From NCBI GenBank assembly GCA_036678685.1, contig JAZIHH010000016.1:1-64000 (forward strand): a DNA stretch of 64,000 nucleotides. The letters are read 5' to 3'. This document shows positions 8,212-15,852 of this stretch, piece by piece. Source of the DNA: JAZIHH01 sp036678685. GTDB taxonomy: Bacteria > Bacillota > UBA4882 > UBA10575. Both the position numbers and the translations under genes were made by a program. The notes under the pieces are model-generated. The model made no database searches. It worked only from the letters and a program-made list of their open reading frames with translations, and had not been told where the DNA came from. Within the stretch, counting starts at the first letter, position 1; each line of letters starts with the position of its first letter.

Positions 8212-9081
8212 ATGAAAGCAAAACCCGTTTGCCTTATCTGTTCTTTAAACCAGGTCCTGGCGGTAACCAAACGAATAACCCCCGGCCCGGAGACAGAAAA
8301 AAAGATGCTAAAGAAAGCCATGGGCTTTTTGCTTGACTACGATTGGGAGCTTAGTCCGGCGGAAATAGCCAGCGATCTCTTCCGCCTGGTCTGCCGGGAA
8401 CTTGACAGTCATGACCCGTACCGGGAAGAGATGGATTACTATAACCGGCAGGCTTTGAAACTCTATCCCCGGTTGCAAAAAATAATCGCCGGCAGTGAGG
8501 ATCCCCTTTATACCGCCCTTCTGGCCGCCGTGGCGGGAAACCAAATTGACCTGGGAATTATCTCGGAGATCAACATCGAAGAGACGATTGCGGACGTTTT
8601 AAAAGACGGTCTGGCCTACAGTGATTACGCGGCTTTCCGCCAGGATTTGGACAAAACCGGTTCTCTTCTTTATCTTGCGGACAACGCCGGAGAGATCGTT
8701 TTTGACCGGCTTTTTCTGGAGGAAATTAAAAAAATCCGCCCGGATCTGGAAATAAAGATTGCGGTCAAAAAAGAACCCGCCGCCAATGACGCCCTGTATC
8801 GTGACGCCCTGCAGGCAGGTTTGGATAAGGTGGGGGAGATCATTGACACGGGATGCGGCGATTTGGGAGTCCCCCGGTCCCGTTGTTCCCGGGAATTTCT
8901 CTCCCTCTTCCAGCAGGCCGGTTTAATCATTGCCAAAGGCCACGCCAACTTTGAAACCATTGAAGAACCCCATCCCGCTGTTTACGTCCTTTTACGGGCC
9001 AAGTGCCCGGTGGTCGCCGAAGCTTTGGGCGTTCAGGTCATGGATTCGGTCTTCAAAAAATTGAATCTGCCGGAGAGCTGA
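8212..9081 (+). CDS. DUF89 / ARMT1-like damage-control phosphatase family protein
   Basis: About 289 residues, beginning MKAKPVCLICSLNQVL, the CxxC-containing N-terminus typical of prokaryotic DUF89 proteins. The core has LLYLADNAGEIVFDRLFLEE (metal and phosphate site with D, N, E), a Lys-rich strand (IKIAVKKEPAANDA) and LIIAKGHANFETI. DUF89 proteins are metal-dependent phosphatases proposed to remove harmful phosphometabolites. The exact substrate here is unknown. The frame opens at 8161, but the promoter position and family N-terminus favour the ATG at 8212. It ends before a bidirectional terminator shared with the SCIFF unit. Confidence 0.8.
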   Translation: MKAKPVCLICSLNQVLAVTKRITPGPETEKKMLKKAMGFLLDYDWELSPAEIASDLFRLVCRELDSHDPYREEMDYYNRQALKLYPRLQKIIAGSEDPLYTALLAAVAGNQIDLGIISEINIEETIADVLKDGLAYSDYAAFRQDLDKTGSLLYLADNAGEIVFDRLFLEEIKKIRPDLEIKIAVKKEPAANDALYRDALQAGLDKVGEIIDTGCGDLGVPRSRCSREFLSLFQQAGLIIAKGHANFETIEEPHPAVYVLLRAKCPVVAEALGVQVMDSVFKKLNLPES

Positions 9082-9135
9082 AAACGAGGGGACGCCCGTG
9101 CTGTACCGTCAAAGAGAAAAATGTCTCCAAAGTAA

Positions 9136-9176
9136 AAAGATAAAAGCCCGGAACGTTGAACCGGGCTTTTATCTTT
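9136..9176. terminator. Strong bidirectional terminator between the DUF89 gene and the SCIFF unit
   Basis: AAAGATAAAAGCCCGG (9136-9151) pairs perfectly with CCGGGCTTTTATCTTT (9161-9176) around a 9-nt loop, with T-rich flanks in both directions. Its right arm overlaps the stop codon of the SCIFF gene. Confidence 0.9.
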
Positions 9177-9312
9177 GGTTCTCACAACTCTGATTTCCTA
9201 CCGTACAAGAAGTTTTACAGGCCGACTGGCAGGAATTTGCGCATTCTCCGCATCCGCCGGTCTTGACCGTTGTCCGGAGACCGGAATTAATGACAAGCTT
9301 GATATGTTTCAA
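9169..9312 (-). CDS. scfA: SCIFF (six-cysteines-in-forty-five) ranthipeptide precursor
   Basis: A 47-residue peptide starting MKHIK with six cysteines at 21, 24, 28, 32, 36 and 43. The core TGGCGECANSCQSACKTSC, followed by TVGNQSCE, matches the widespread clostridial SCIFF family. The start is TTG (9310-9312), preceded by GGAGG at a good distance. In the family a radical SAM enzyme (SCIFF maturase) forms thioether links between Cys and other residues, and the product has been tied to population signalling in some clostridia. The maturase usually lies next to the precursor but is absent from this window. The gene lies 37 nt after a tRNA-Ala and ends in a strong terminator. Confidence 0.93.
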   Translation of the reverse strand: MKHIKLVINSGLRTTVKTGGCGECANSCQSACKTSCTVGNQSCENQR

Positions 9313-9349
9313 AAGAAAACCTCCACTTCCCAATAGAAAAATATTTGGT

Positions 9350-9425
9350 TGGTGGACCCGAAGGGATTCGAACCCTCGACCTCTGCGTTGCGAACGCAGC
9401 GCTCTCCCAGCTGAGCTACAGGCCC
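9350..9425 (-). tRNA. tRNA-Ala (anticodon CGC)
   Basis: A 76-nt cloverleaf reads GGGCCTGTAGCTCAGCTGGG from its 5' end. It has an anticodon stem CTGCG/CGCAG, loop TTCGCAA (anticodon CGC, codon GCG), a T arm with GGTTCGAATC, and an encoded CCA end (9350-9352 on the plus strand). The acceptor stem contains the G3-U70 pair that marks alanine tRNAs. It sits between two small protein genes on the same strand. Confidence 0.96.
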
Positions 9426-9447
9426 GTATTTTCCACATGTGCAGGGG

Positions 9448-9627
9448 TTACCCCCGGAAGAGGCAAGTCCCTCCGAAATAATCGTTCCATTTCTGACACT
9501 TGCGAACATTCTTTAGTTCTCTGGGTGTTTCCTCTGCGTGACAGTACATGTTGTGCGGGAGCTGCCGGAAATGTTCGCAATCCTGGCAGACTTTTAGTAC
9601 TTCATCTTTGGTGAGCTGGAGTACCAT
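9448..9627 (-). CDS. Small cysteine-rich protein, 59 residues, unknown
   Basis: The frame from ATG at 9627 to TAA at 9448 encodes a 59-residue protein starting MVLQLTKDEVLKVCQDCEHF with cysteines at 14, 17, 29, 43 and 53. The CxxC near the N-terminus and the further Cys/His residues (His19, His25, His30) suggest a metal-binding fold. A GGGGTGAT ribosome site and a promoter (9663-9691) precede it. It is first in a minus-strand unit with tRNA-Ala and the SCIFF precursor. I do not recognise the family, and the link with SCIFF is by position only. Confidence 0.65.
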   Translation of the reverse strand: MVLQLTKDEVLKVCQDCEHFRQLPHNMYCHAEETPRELKNVRKCQKWNDYFGGTCLFRG

Positions 9628-9662
9628 AATATCACCCCGCCTTCAAGAGCGCTTCCGATGTT

Positions 9663-9691
9663 ATTATATCATGGTTCAATAGTTTTGCCAA
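9663..9691 (-). promoter_or_regulatory. Sigma-A-type promoter for the Cys-protein / tRNA-Ala / SCIFF unit
   Basis: On the minus strand TTGGCA (9686-9691), a 17-nt spacer and a perfect TATAAT (9663-9668). Transcription would start near 9656, about 30 nt before the small protein start. Confidence 0.7.
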
Positions 9692-9726
9692 GACCCATCA
9701 GCAAAGGAGAACCTTTAACACCCCTC

Positions 9727-10545
9727 CTAGCCTTTACGGAAGATTAGAATATTCTGATGCACTATGTTCGGAACATAACATCTTTTGACGGCATAAGGCT
9801 TTAACGGCCGTCTGGTGGCCTGATTCCACCAGATCCGTATCCCTTTCCATTGAAAACCGGCTTTTTGTATTCTTTCCGCCACTTTGTAACTTAAGGGGAA
9901 ATATTCGCCGTCCTGGTAACGGTCCCCGACCAGCAAAACCAAATAACGCTTCGGTTTTAGAACCCTCTTAACTTCTTCCCCGAATTCCGACATTTTCTCC
10001 AGGTAACCGGCGAAATCCGGCATGTTGCCCAGATCTTTCTCCTCGCCGTGATTAAACATGGAAAAATTGGTTTCTTTCACAAACCGCACCCGGTGGCGGC
10101 ATCCGTACGGCGGATCGGTAATCACCGCCGCCAAACACTCGGAGGGAAATTTTTTCAGTTCCGATAAGCAGTCGCCGTTAATCATGATGCCCTGGATTTT
10201 TTCGCCGTCCGGTTCCGGAACGAAGATATTTTTTTTCAGGGTGTAATGCTTTTTAATATCGTTAAAGACCTTGACCCAGTCCGGGTTCAACTCAATGCCA
10301 ATGGCCTTTCTTCCGGTCATCGCCGCTCCCAAAAGCGTGCTCCCGGTCCCGGCGAAAGGATCCAAAACCGTTTCTCCTTTTTTGGTGAAAAAAGAAATGA
10401 TCTCCGCCATTAACTGGGGGGGCTTAATGGCCCCGTGCTTTTTCCGGAGACAATGGGTGGGATCGGGGGGATAGTTGGTCGGGTAAATAGTACTCGTCCA
10501 GTATAACCATTCGGCGCCTGACAGATCGTTCAGAAGATTATCCAT
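9727..10545 (-). CDS. Orphan DNA (N4-cytosine/N6-adenine) methyltransferase, permuted motif order
   Basis: About 272 residues. The N-terminal half carries what is normally the C-terminal end of beta-class enzymes: HGAIKPPQL (motif X), VLDPFAGTGSTLLGAA (motif I) and AIGIELNPDW (motif II). The second half carries the usual N-terminal part: MINGDCLSEL, ITDPPYG (motif IV, DPPY) and VKRVLKPKRYLVLLVGD. So the order is X-I-IV, a circular permutation of the beta class. No restriction enzyme gene is adjacent, which suggests a solitary regulatory or housekeeping methylase. The frame opens at 10557, but the ATG at 10545 has GGAGAG just upstream. Confidence 0.85.
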   Translation of the reverse strand: MDNLLNDLSGAEWLYWTSTIYPTNYPPDPTHCLRKKHGAIKPPQLMAEIISFFTKKGETVLDPFAGTGSTLLGAAMTGRKAIGIELNPDWVKVFNDIKKHYTLKKNIFVPEPDGEKIQGIMINGDCLSELKKFPSECLAAVITDPPYGCRHRVRFVKETNFSMFNHGEEKDLGNMPDFAGYLEKMSEFGEEVKRVLKPKRYLVLLVGDRYQDGEYFPLSYKVAERIQKAGFQWKGIRIWWNQATRRPLKPYAVKRCYVPNIVHQNILIFRKG

Positions 10546-10640
10546 ACCGCTCTCCACTTTTTCTTTACGACAAATTTAAACCGCCATCTTTAGTCTATTC
10601 CTCCTCTTTTCCTCTCATACTTTGCTTTCTCCGGTAAAAC

Positions 10641-11954
10641 CTACCAGGCAAGATTAAGGGAAAACCCCCAATTTCCCTCCAGCAAATCATACCCTAGTGA
10701 CGCTTTGAAACAATGCAGATCCTTTATAATTTCAACCCTCCGGGTTGTCCATAATCCCTCTTCTTCCCCCCACAGGTAAGAAGCGGCGGCCGCCAATTCC
10801 CAGCCGGCGGTCAAAGGGATTTTCCCGCGAACGGCCGTCTCCAAACCCCAACCGGGAAGGGCCCTCCCTCGCAGGTTACCCCGGCTGTGGATTAAGCTGA
10901 CGCTGGTGGATAACCGGGGTCCTTTTTTACTCATTTTTAAGCTGTAGCTCTCCGACTCCGGGTTCTTCAGGCTGGAAAGGCCGGTTATTTTCCCCGGGTA
11001 GGTCCTGCTTTGGGAAACTTCCCCCTGGAGCTGCGGAGCCAGGGGGAAGACCACCCGGAGATCACTCCGGCCGTACGGAGCTCCCCCTTCTTGCCGGCTG
11101 TTGGTGAGATCGGCGGAAAATTGGTTCTTGGCGCCTGTAAACTTAAGAGAATAGATCATATTTTCCCCGGCCCGGTTGTCCCAGTTGTACCCGGCGCCCA
11201 GTTGCCACCGGTCCACCGGGTGCCAGTTCAGTCCGGCCGCCAGTCTGACGCGGCCGGTGGTACCTACAGTAGCTCCGGCTGTTAAAGCCACCCGCTGAAG
11301 CGGGGAGGAGGAAGTATGCGCGGAACAATAAACTCCCCATTCCCGATCAATACCGGCTTCCACTGAAGGCCATTGGTCGCTTTTCTCCAACGAAACGGTC
11401 AACGGGGGAAGGGGCAACAGGCTAATCCCTTTAATCCGCAGCCGGCCCCAGCCGGTGCTGACTATTTCTTCTTCTATCCGGAGTTCGCCGGCGGCGAACT
11501 CCAAATCCGGCACGGGCAGGGAACAACGGGTAAACGCCGCGTCCTTGATATAGAGATTGGCCCCGGCAATCTCCCCCCGGGAACCGCGGAAATAAGTCTG
11601 GTCCTTCCTTCCTTGAAACTCCACTATTTCCCCGGTTTCCACGTGAATATTGTAACGAAGTTTTTCCCCGTGGACAAGTAAAGAAGGAAGGATGAGTTCC
11701 ACGCCGCCGGCGGCCTCGATCCATCCTTCCCCGTCCACAACAACCTCCTCCGCTTTAATCACCGTCTCCCCGCTTTTCATGACCACACCCCCGCGACCGG
11801 TAAAAAGCTGCGTTTCCGGGTCGAATTCCGCCTGTCCGGCGATAATTTCGATCTCCCCGGACGAAGAAGAGGCCTTTACGGCGCCCGTAAAAGAACAGAG
11901 CATTATCAATAAAGACACCAGCAAACGGGTTGACTTATTGCCCAGTCGCGTCAT
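10641..11954 (-). CDS. LptD/OstA-like outer-membrane beta-barrel protein
   Basis: A secreted protein of about 437 residues. A signal peptide (MTRLGNKSTRLLVSLLIMLC, cleavage likely after AVKA) leads into an OstA/LptA-like beta-jellyroll (IEIIAGQAEFDPETQLFTGR, GGVVMKSGETVIKAEEVVVD, VELILPSLLVHGEKLRYNI) and the LptD-like stretch FTRCSLPVPDLEFAAGELRI. Alternating amphipathic strands follow and end FSLNLAW, an aromatic C-terminus like a BAM signal. LptD places lipopolysaccharide in the outer membrane. It is much shorter than proteobacterial LptD. GTG at 11984 overlaps the upstream stop (GTGA), but the ATG at 11954 has GGAGGG upstream and gives a better signal peptide. Confidence 0.75.
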   Translation of the reverse strand: MTRLGNKSTRLLVSLLIMLCSFTGAVKASSSSGEIEIIAGQAEFDPETQLFTGRGGVVMKSGETVIKAEEVVVDGEGWIEAAGGVELILPSLLVHGEKLRYNIHVETGEIVEFQGRKDQTYFRGSRGEIAGANLYIKDAAFTRCSLPVPDLEFAAGELRIEEEIVSTGWGRLRIKGISLLPLPPLTVSLEKSDQWPSVEAGIDREWGVYCSAHTSSSPLQRVALTAGATVGTTGRVRLAAGLNWHPVDRWQLGAGYNWDNRAGENMIYSLKFTGAKNQFSADLTNSRQEGGAPYGRSDLRVVFPLAPQLQGEVSQSRTYPGKITGLSSLKNPESESYSLKMSKKGPRLSTSVSLIHSRGNLRGRALPGWGLETAVRGKIPLTAGWELAAAASYLWGEEEGLWTTRRVEIIKDLHCFKASLGYDLLEGNWGFSLNLAW

Positions 11955-11980
11955 GCGGACATCCCTCCGGATTGCTTTAC

Positions 11981-13564
11981 TCACCTTTTCCAGCGGGCGG
12001 TGTTAAACAAAGGGTATCCTTGGGGGGAAAACTCCAACGCCTGAAGTTCCGGAGAAACAAGATAGGGTTTGGTCGTAAAATAGACCGGAATCACCGGCCA
12101 ATCCTTCAGAAGCAACTCTTCCAACGCGTGATAAATTTGGTAACGCTCCGCCACGTCCAAATTCTCCTGTGCCCGTAAGAGCCAGCGGTCATATTCGGGA
12201 TTGTTGTAACGGGAGAAATTCTCCTTGGAACCGGAGTAAAACAGTTCCAAAAAATCCAGCGGGTCCGGATAATCGCCCAGCCACCCCGCCCGGGCCGTGT
12301 AAAATCTCCCGGTCGTACAAAGCTCGGTGTACTCGACCCAGTTCACAACCTTTAAATTTACGGTAAAGCCCAAATTGGCCTCCCACATCTCGGCGACGGC
12401 CCGTGCCGTCAATTCGGAAAGACTGCCTTCCACCACCAGCAGGTCCAATTCGGGCAGGCCGTCTTCCCCGGGGTACCCGGCCCGGTAAAGCAGGGCCAGG
12501 GCTTTTTCTTTATCCATGGCCGGAAGAAGGTCTCCCCCGGCCTTGCGGAAATCATTCCCGGCCCGGTCGGGAATTCCCGGCGGAATCAGTCCGGTAGCCG
12601 GAATACCGTCCAACCCCAATATATTCGCGGCGATATAATCCCTGTCAATGGCCAGGGCCAGGGCTTCCCGGACCAGGGGGTTATGGAAGGGCGGGCGCCG
12701 GAGATTCAGGTAAATATAGCCCGTGCCCATGGTGGAAACCTGTACCAAATCCCGCTCGTGCCGGGGGAAAGCGGACGAGGGAGGATTCTCCAGCAAATCC
12801 AGCAGTCCGACAGCGTAAAGGGAAACGGCGGAGGCGGGGGGGAGAAAAGTGATCTTTATTCTTTCCAACGTCACCGGCTCCCTCAGGTAATGTTCGTTCG
12901 GGACGAGCACGGCATAATCACGGGGTTCCCATTCGAGCACGCGAAAAGGTCCGTTGCTGCAAAAACCGGGGAGATAATCCCTTCTCTCTTCCGGTCTCCC
13001 GCCGCTGTTGTATCTATGATGGGCAGGAAAAAATTGCGGCAACGTCAGCAAAACAAGAAAATGCCCGGCCGGTCTTTCCAGTTCCACCCGGAGAGTTTTC
13101 TCGTCCACCGCCCGGACGCCCACGCCGGCAAAGGAATCTATCCGCCCCGTGCGGTATGCTTCAGCATTCTTAATAAGATCAAATAAAAACCCGTACTGAA
13201 ACAAGCTGTCCGGAGCGAGAAGCCGCTGCCAGGTGGAGAGAAAGTCATGGGCGGTCACGGGGTCGCCGTTGGACCAAAAGCTTTCCCGAAGGTAAAACGT
13301 GTATACTCTCCCGTTCTCCGAAACTTCCCATCTTTGGGCGGCCGCCGGGATCAGCACTCCGTTGTTCCAGGCCACCAACCCTTCATGCAAGTTGGCAAGG
13401 AGGATCTTTTCCGCGTCCATAAGAACCGTTTCCGGATCCAGACTCAACGGATACTCGGAAAAGTTAACGGCCAGCGTGCGACCGTTCTCTCCGGTCCCCG
13501 TCCCCGGAAAAAAAACCGCCTGGAAGATTAAGAGAAGACATAGGATTGGGATATACCGTTTCAT
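11981..13564 (-). CDS. Peptide/nickel ABC transporter solute-binding protein (OppA/DppE family)
   Basis: A 527-residue SBP_bac_5 protein. Family marks include LAVNFSEYPLSLDPETVLM, VYTFYLRESFWSNGDPVTAH, VREALALAIDRDYIAANILG and a C-terminal YFTTKPYLVSPELQALEF. The N-terminus is a plain signal peptide (MKRYIPILCLLLIFQAVFF, cleavage near GTG) without a proper lipobox. It is distinct from the oppA at 60478. No permease or ATPase genes are adjacent; the only partner is the LptD-like gene that overlaps its end, so it is either an orphan binding protein or has a role at the envelope. Confidence 0.85.
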   Translation of the reverse strand: MKRYIPILCLLLIFQAVFFPGTGTGENGRTLAVNFSEYPLSLDPETVLMDAEKILLANLHEGLVAWNNGVLIPAAAQRWEVSENGRVYTFYLRESFWSNGDPVTAHDFLSTWQRLLAPDSLFQYGFLFDLIKNAEAYRTGRIDSFAGVGVRAVDEKTLRVELERPAGHFLVLLTLPQFFPAHHRYNSGGRPEERRDYLPGFCSNGPFRVLEWEPRDYAVLVPNEHYLREPVTLERIKITFLPPASAVSLYAVGLLDLLENPPSSAFPRHERDLVQVSTMGTGYIYLNLRRPPFHNPLVREALALAIDRDYIAANILGLDGIPATGLIPPGIPDRAGNDFRKAGGDLLPAMDKEKALALLYRAGYPGEDGLPELDLLVVEGSLSELTARAVAEMWEANLGFTVNLKVVNWVEYTELCTTGRFYTARAGWLGDYPDPLDFLELFYSGSKENFSRYNNPEYDRWLLRAQENLDVAERYQIYHALEELLLKDWPVIPVYFTTKPYLVSPELQALEFSPQGYPLFNTARWKR

Positions 13565-13736
13565 CCTGTTTTCTCCCTGCAGAATCTTTTTATCTCATTG
13601 TATCAAAGTTTTATGCGAAATTAAACAGGGAAATTTCCACTTCCCCGCCGTTACCGGGAGACAGGCCATAAATATTCCCTTTGTCTGCCATAAATACCCG
13701 GTATTTTCAGGGTTGATTGTTTTTTGCCAATAATAA

Positions 13737-13771
13737 ACCCCGGGCCGTAACGGAAGGAAACGCCCGGGGCT
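13737..13771 (-). terminator. Terminator of pckG
   Basis: On the minus strand AGCCCCGGGCG pairs with CGGCCCGGGGT around a 13-nt loop, followed by TTATTATTGG. It lies about 55 nt after the pckG stop. Confidence 0.75.
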
Positions 13772-13826
13772 CCTCATGGCAAAAACACAGGTAACGGGTG
13801 ACCGGTGACAAGTCTGCCGTCGTGCC

Positions 13827-15575
13827 CTATACCCCCAGTCTCCGGCCGAGGGCCTCGTGTTCTTCGCGGATCTCCGCCGGCAAATCGTCACCAAACTTCT
13901 GGAAAAACTCCTTCTGCATTTCCCATTCTTCCTTCCAAGCCTCGCGATCAACGGAGAGTAACTCGTCCATCGCGTCGGGAGGAAGGGCCAACCCCGTTAA
14001 ATCAATACTGTTCGCCTTGGGCAAGAAACCAATGGGAGTTTCCCTGGCCGCCGCCTTGCCCTGGCATCTTTGGATTATCCAGTTAAGAACCCGGAGGTTC
14101 TCGCCATAGCCCGGCCAAAGAAAACGGCCGTCACTATTAACTCTGAACCAGTTGACGTGAAAAATTTTGGGCGGCCGGGTCAACCGCTTGCCCATTTCCA
14201 GCCAGTGCCGGAAATATTCAGCCATATTATAACCGCAGAAAGGCAACATGGCCATGGGATCCCGCCTGACCACCCCCACCTCATGAATGGCGGCGGCGGT
14301 TGTCTCCGAAGCCATGGTCGCCCCGACAAAGGTGCCGTGTTGCCAGTTGAAAGCCTCGTAAACCAGGGGGGCCACTTTCGCCCGGCGCCCGCCGAAGATA
14401 ATCGCGGAGATCGGAACCCCTTTGGGATTATCCCATTCCGGGGAAACCGAAGGGCACTGCTGGATCGGCGCCGTAAACCGTGAATTGGGATGGGCCCCCT
14501 TTTCGCCGCTTTCCGGGGTCCAAGGGAGTCCTCTCCAATCAATCCCTTGTTGCGGCGGGTCGGCGTCCATTCCTTCCCACCAAACAGTTTTTTCCGGGGT
14601 TAAAACCACATTGGTGAAAATGCAGTTCTTTTTAATCGTCTCCATGGCATTGGGGTTGGTTTTGTAACTGGTTCCCGGCGCTACGCCAAAAAAGCCGGTT
14701 TCCGGGTTGACCGCCCACAAGCGCCCGTCTTCGCCAATCCGCATCCAGGCGATATCGTCCCCTACCGTCCAGACCTTGTATCCGGAAAGGGCTTTGGGCG
14801 GCACCAGCATGGCCAGGTTGGTCTTTCCGCAGGCGCTGGGGAAAGCGCCCGCAATGTAGAACACATTGCCTTCCGGATCCTCCACCCCCAAAATCAGCAT
14901 ATGCTCGGCCATCCATCCCTCTTTCCGTCCCATGTAACTTGCGATCCGCAGCGCCAGGCATTTCTTGCCCAGGAGGACGTTGCCGCCGTAGCCCGAACCA
15001 ACGCTCCAAATGGTGTTGTCTTGCGGGAAATGACAGATGTAACGGCGCGCGGGGTCCTTGTCGGCTGTCGAATGCAGCCCTCTGTTAAAATCATCGCTCT
15101 CTCCCAGGTGCTCCATGGCGACTTTGCCCATTCTGGTCATGATCCGCATGTTTAAGGCCACATAGATACTGTCGGTAAGCTCAATCCCCACCTTACTAAA
15201 GGGCGAGCCCGGCGGCCCCATCAAATAGGGTACTACATACATGGTCCGCCCCCGCATGCACCCGTTGAAAATTTCCCGCAGTTTCGCGTAGGCCTCGGAT
15301 GCTTTCATCCAATTGTTGGTGGGACCTGCTTCCTCTTTTGTCTCCGTACAAATATAAGTCAGGTGTTCCACCCGGGCCACATCGTTTACGGCCGTCCGGT
15401 GCAAGAAACACCCGGGCAGTTTTTCCTGGTTCAACTCGATCAATTCCCCGGTTTGCAGGGCCCGCTCCGTTAAAAGCCGGTATTCCTCTTCCGAACCGTC
15501 AAGCCACTCAATCTTATCCGGTTTGGTAAGCCGGGCCATCTCTGTCACCCATTCTTGTACCGCTTTATTATTCAT
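13827..15575 (-). CDS. pckG: Phosphoenolpyruvate carboxykinase (GTP)
   Basis: A 582-residue cytosolic enzyme that interconverts oxaloacetate and GTP with phosphoenolpyruvate, CO2 and GDP. It is of the GTP class: the P-loop is FPSACGKTN at 245-253, together with VPYLMGPPGSPFSKVGIELT (about 115-134), WSVGSGYGGN (about 190-199) and the C-terminal WFRVNSDGRFLWPGYGENLR nucleotide/substrate region. Length matches the family. It is a single gene with its own promoter (15699-15728) and terminator. The role may be gluconeogenic, or anaplerotic in a fermenter; the sequence does not decide this. Confidence 0.97.
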   Translation of the reverse strand: MNNKAVQEWVTEMARLTKPDKIEWLDGSEEEYRLLTERALQTGELIELNQEKLPGCFLHRTAVNDVARVEHLTYICTETKEEAGPTNNWMKASEAYAKLREIFNGCMRGRTMYVVPYLMGPPGSPFSKVGIELTDSIYVALNMRIMTRMGKVAMEHLGESDDFNRGLHSTADKDPARRYICHFPQDNTIWSVGSGYGGNVLLGKKCLALRIASYMGRKEGWMAEHMLILGVEDPEGNVFYIAGAFPSACGKTNLAMLVPPKALSGYKVWTVGDDIAWMRIGEDGRLWAVNPETGFFGVAPGTSYKTNPNAMETIKKNCIFTNVVLTPEKTVWWEGMDADPPQQGIDWRGLPWTPESGEKGAHPNSRFTAPIQQCPSVSPEWDNPKGVPISAIIFGGRRAKVAPLVYEAFNWQHGTFVGATMASETTAAAIHEVGVVRRDPMAMLPFCGYNMAEYFRHWLEMGKRLTRPPKIFHVNWFRVNSDGRFLWPGYGENLRVLNWIIQRCQGKAAARETPIGFLPKANSIDLTGLALPPDAMDELLSVDREAWKEEWEMQKEFFQKFGDDLPAEIREEHEALGRRLGV

Positions 15576-15698
15576 TTCAATCCCCTTTCCCGCATAAGCT
15601 TGCCTTTTTCCCGTGTTTTTTTAACCGTATAAAGATAAACCCCTCTTCTCTACCAGTTATGCAAAGGAGGGGGGGTGACCGCCGGTAAATTTTTTAAT

Positions 15699-15728
15699 AC
15701 TATATCACGCAGGTCAAGCAGTTGTCAA
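15699..15728 (-). promoter_or_regulatory. Sigma-A-type promoter of pckG
   Basis: TTGACA (15723-15728), an 18-nt spacer and TATAGT (15699-15704) on the minus strand. The untranslated leader is about 115 nt and GC-rich at its start; I saw no known riboswitch in it. Confidence 0.65.
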
Positions 15729-15769
15729 TCCTTATGCCGCATGTATACGGTATAATTTCCTGAACGTAT

Positions 15770-15797
15770 AAAAAAAAACGGGTTTTGCCAAACCCGT
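15770..15797 (-). terminator. Terminator of the dap/dpa operon
   Basis: On the minus strand ACGGGTTT / AAACCCGT forms an 8-bp stem with a short GGCA loop, followed by a run of nine T. It lies about 55 nt after dapA and closes the lysine/dipicolinate operon. Confidence 0.92.
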
Positions 15798-15852
15798 GGG
15801 ACGAACTTGATTAATGTACATGCGGAGAATGAAGCCGCTCAAGACCCGGGCC

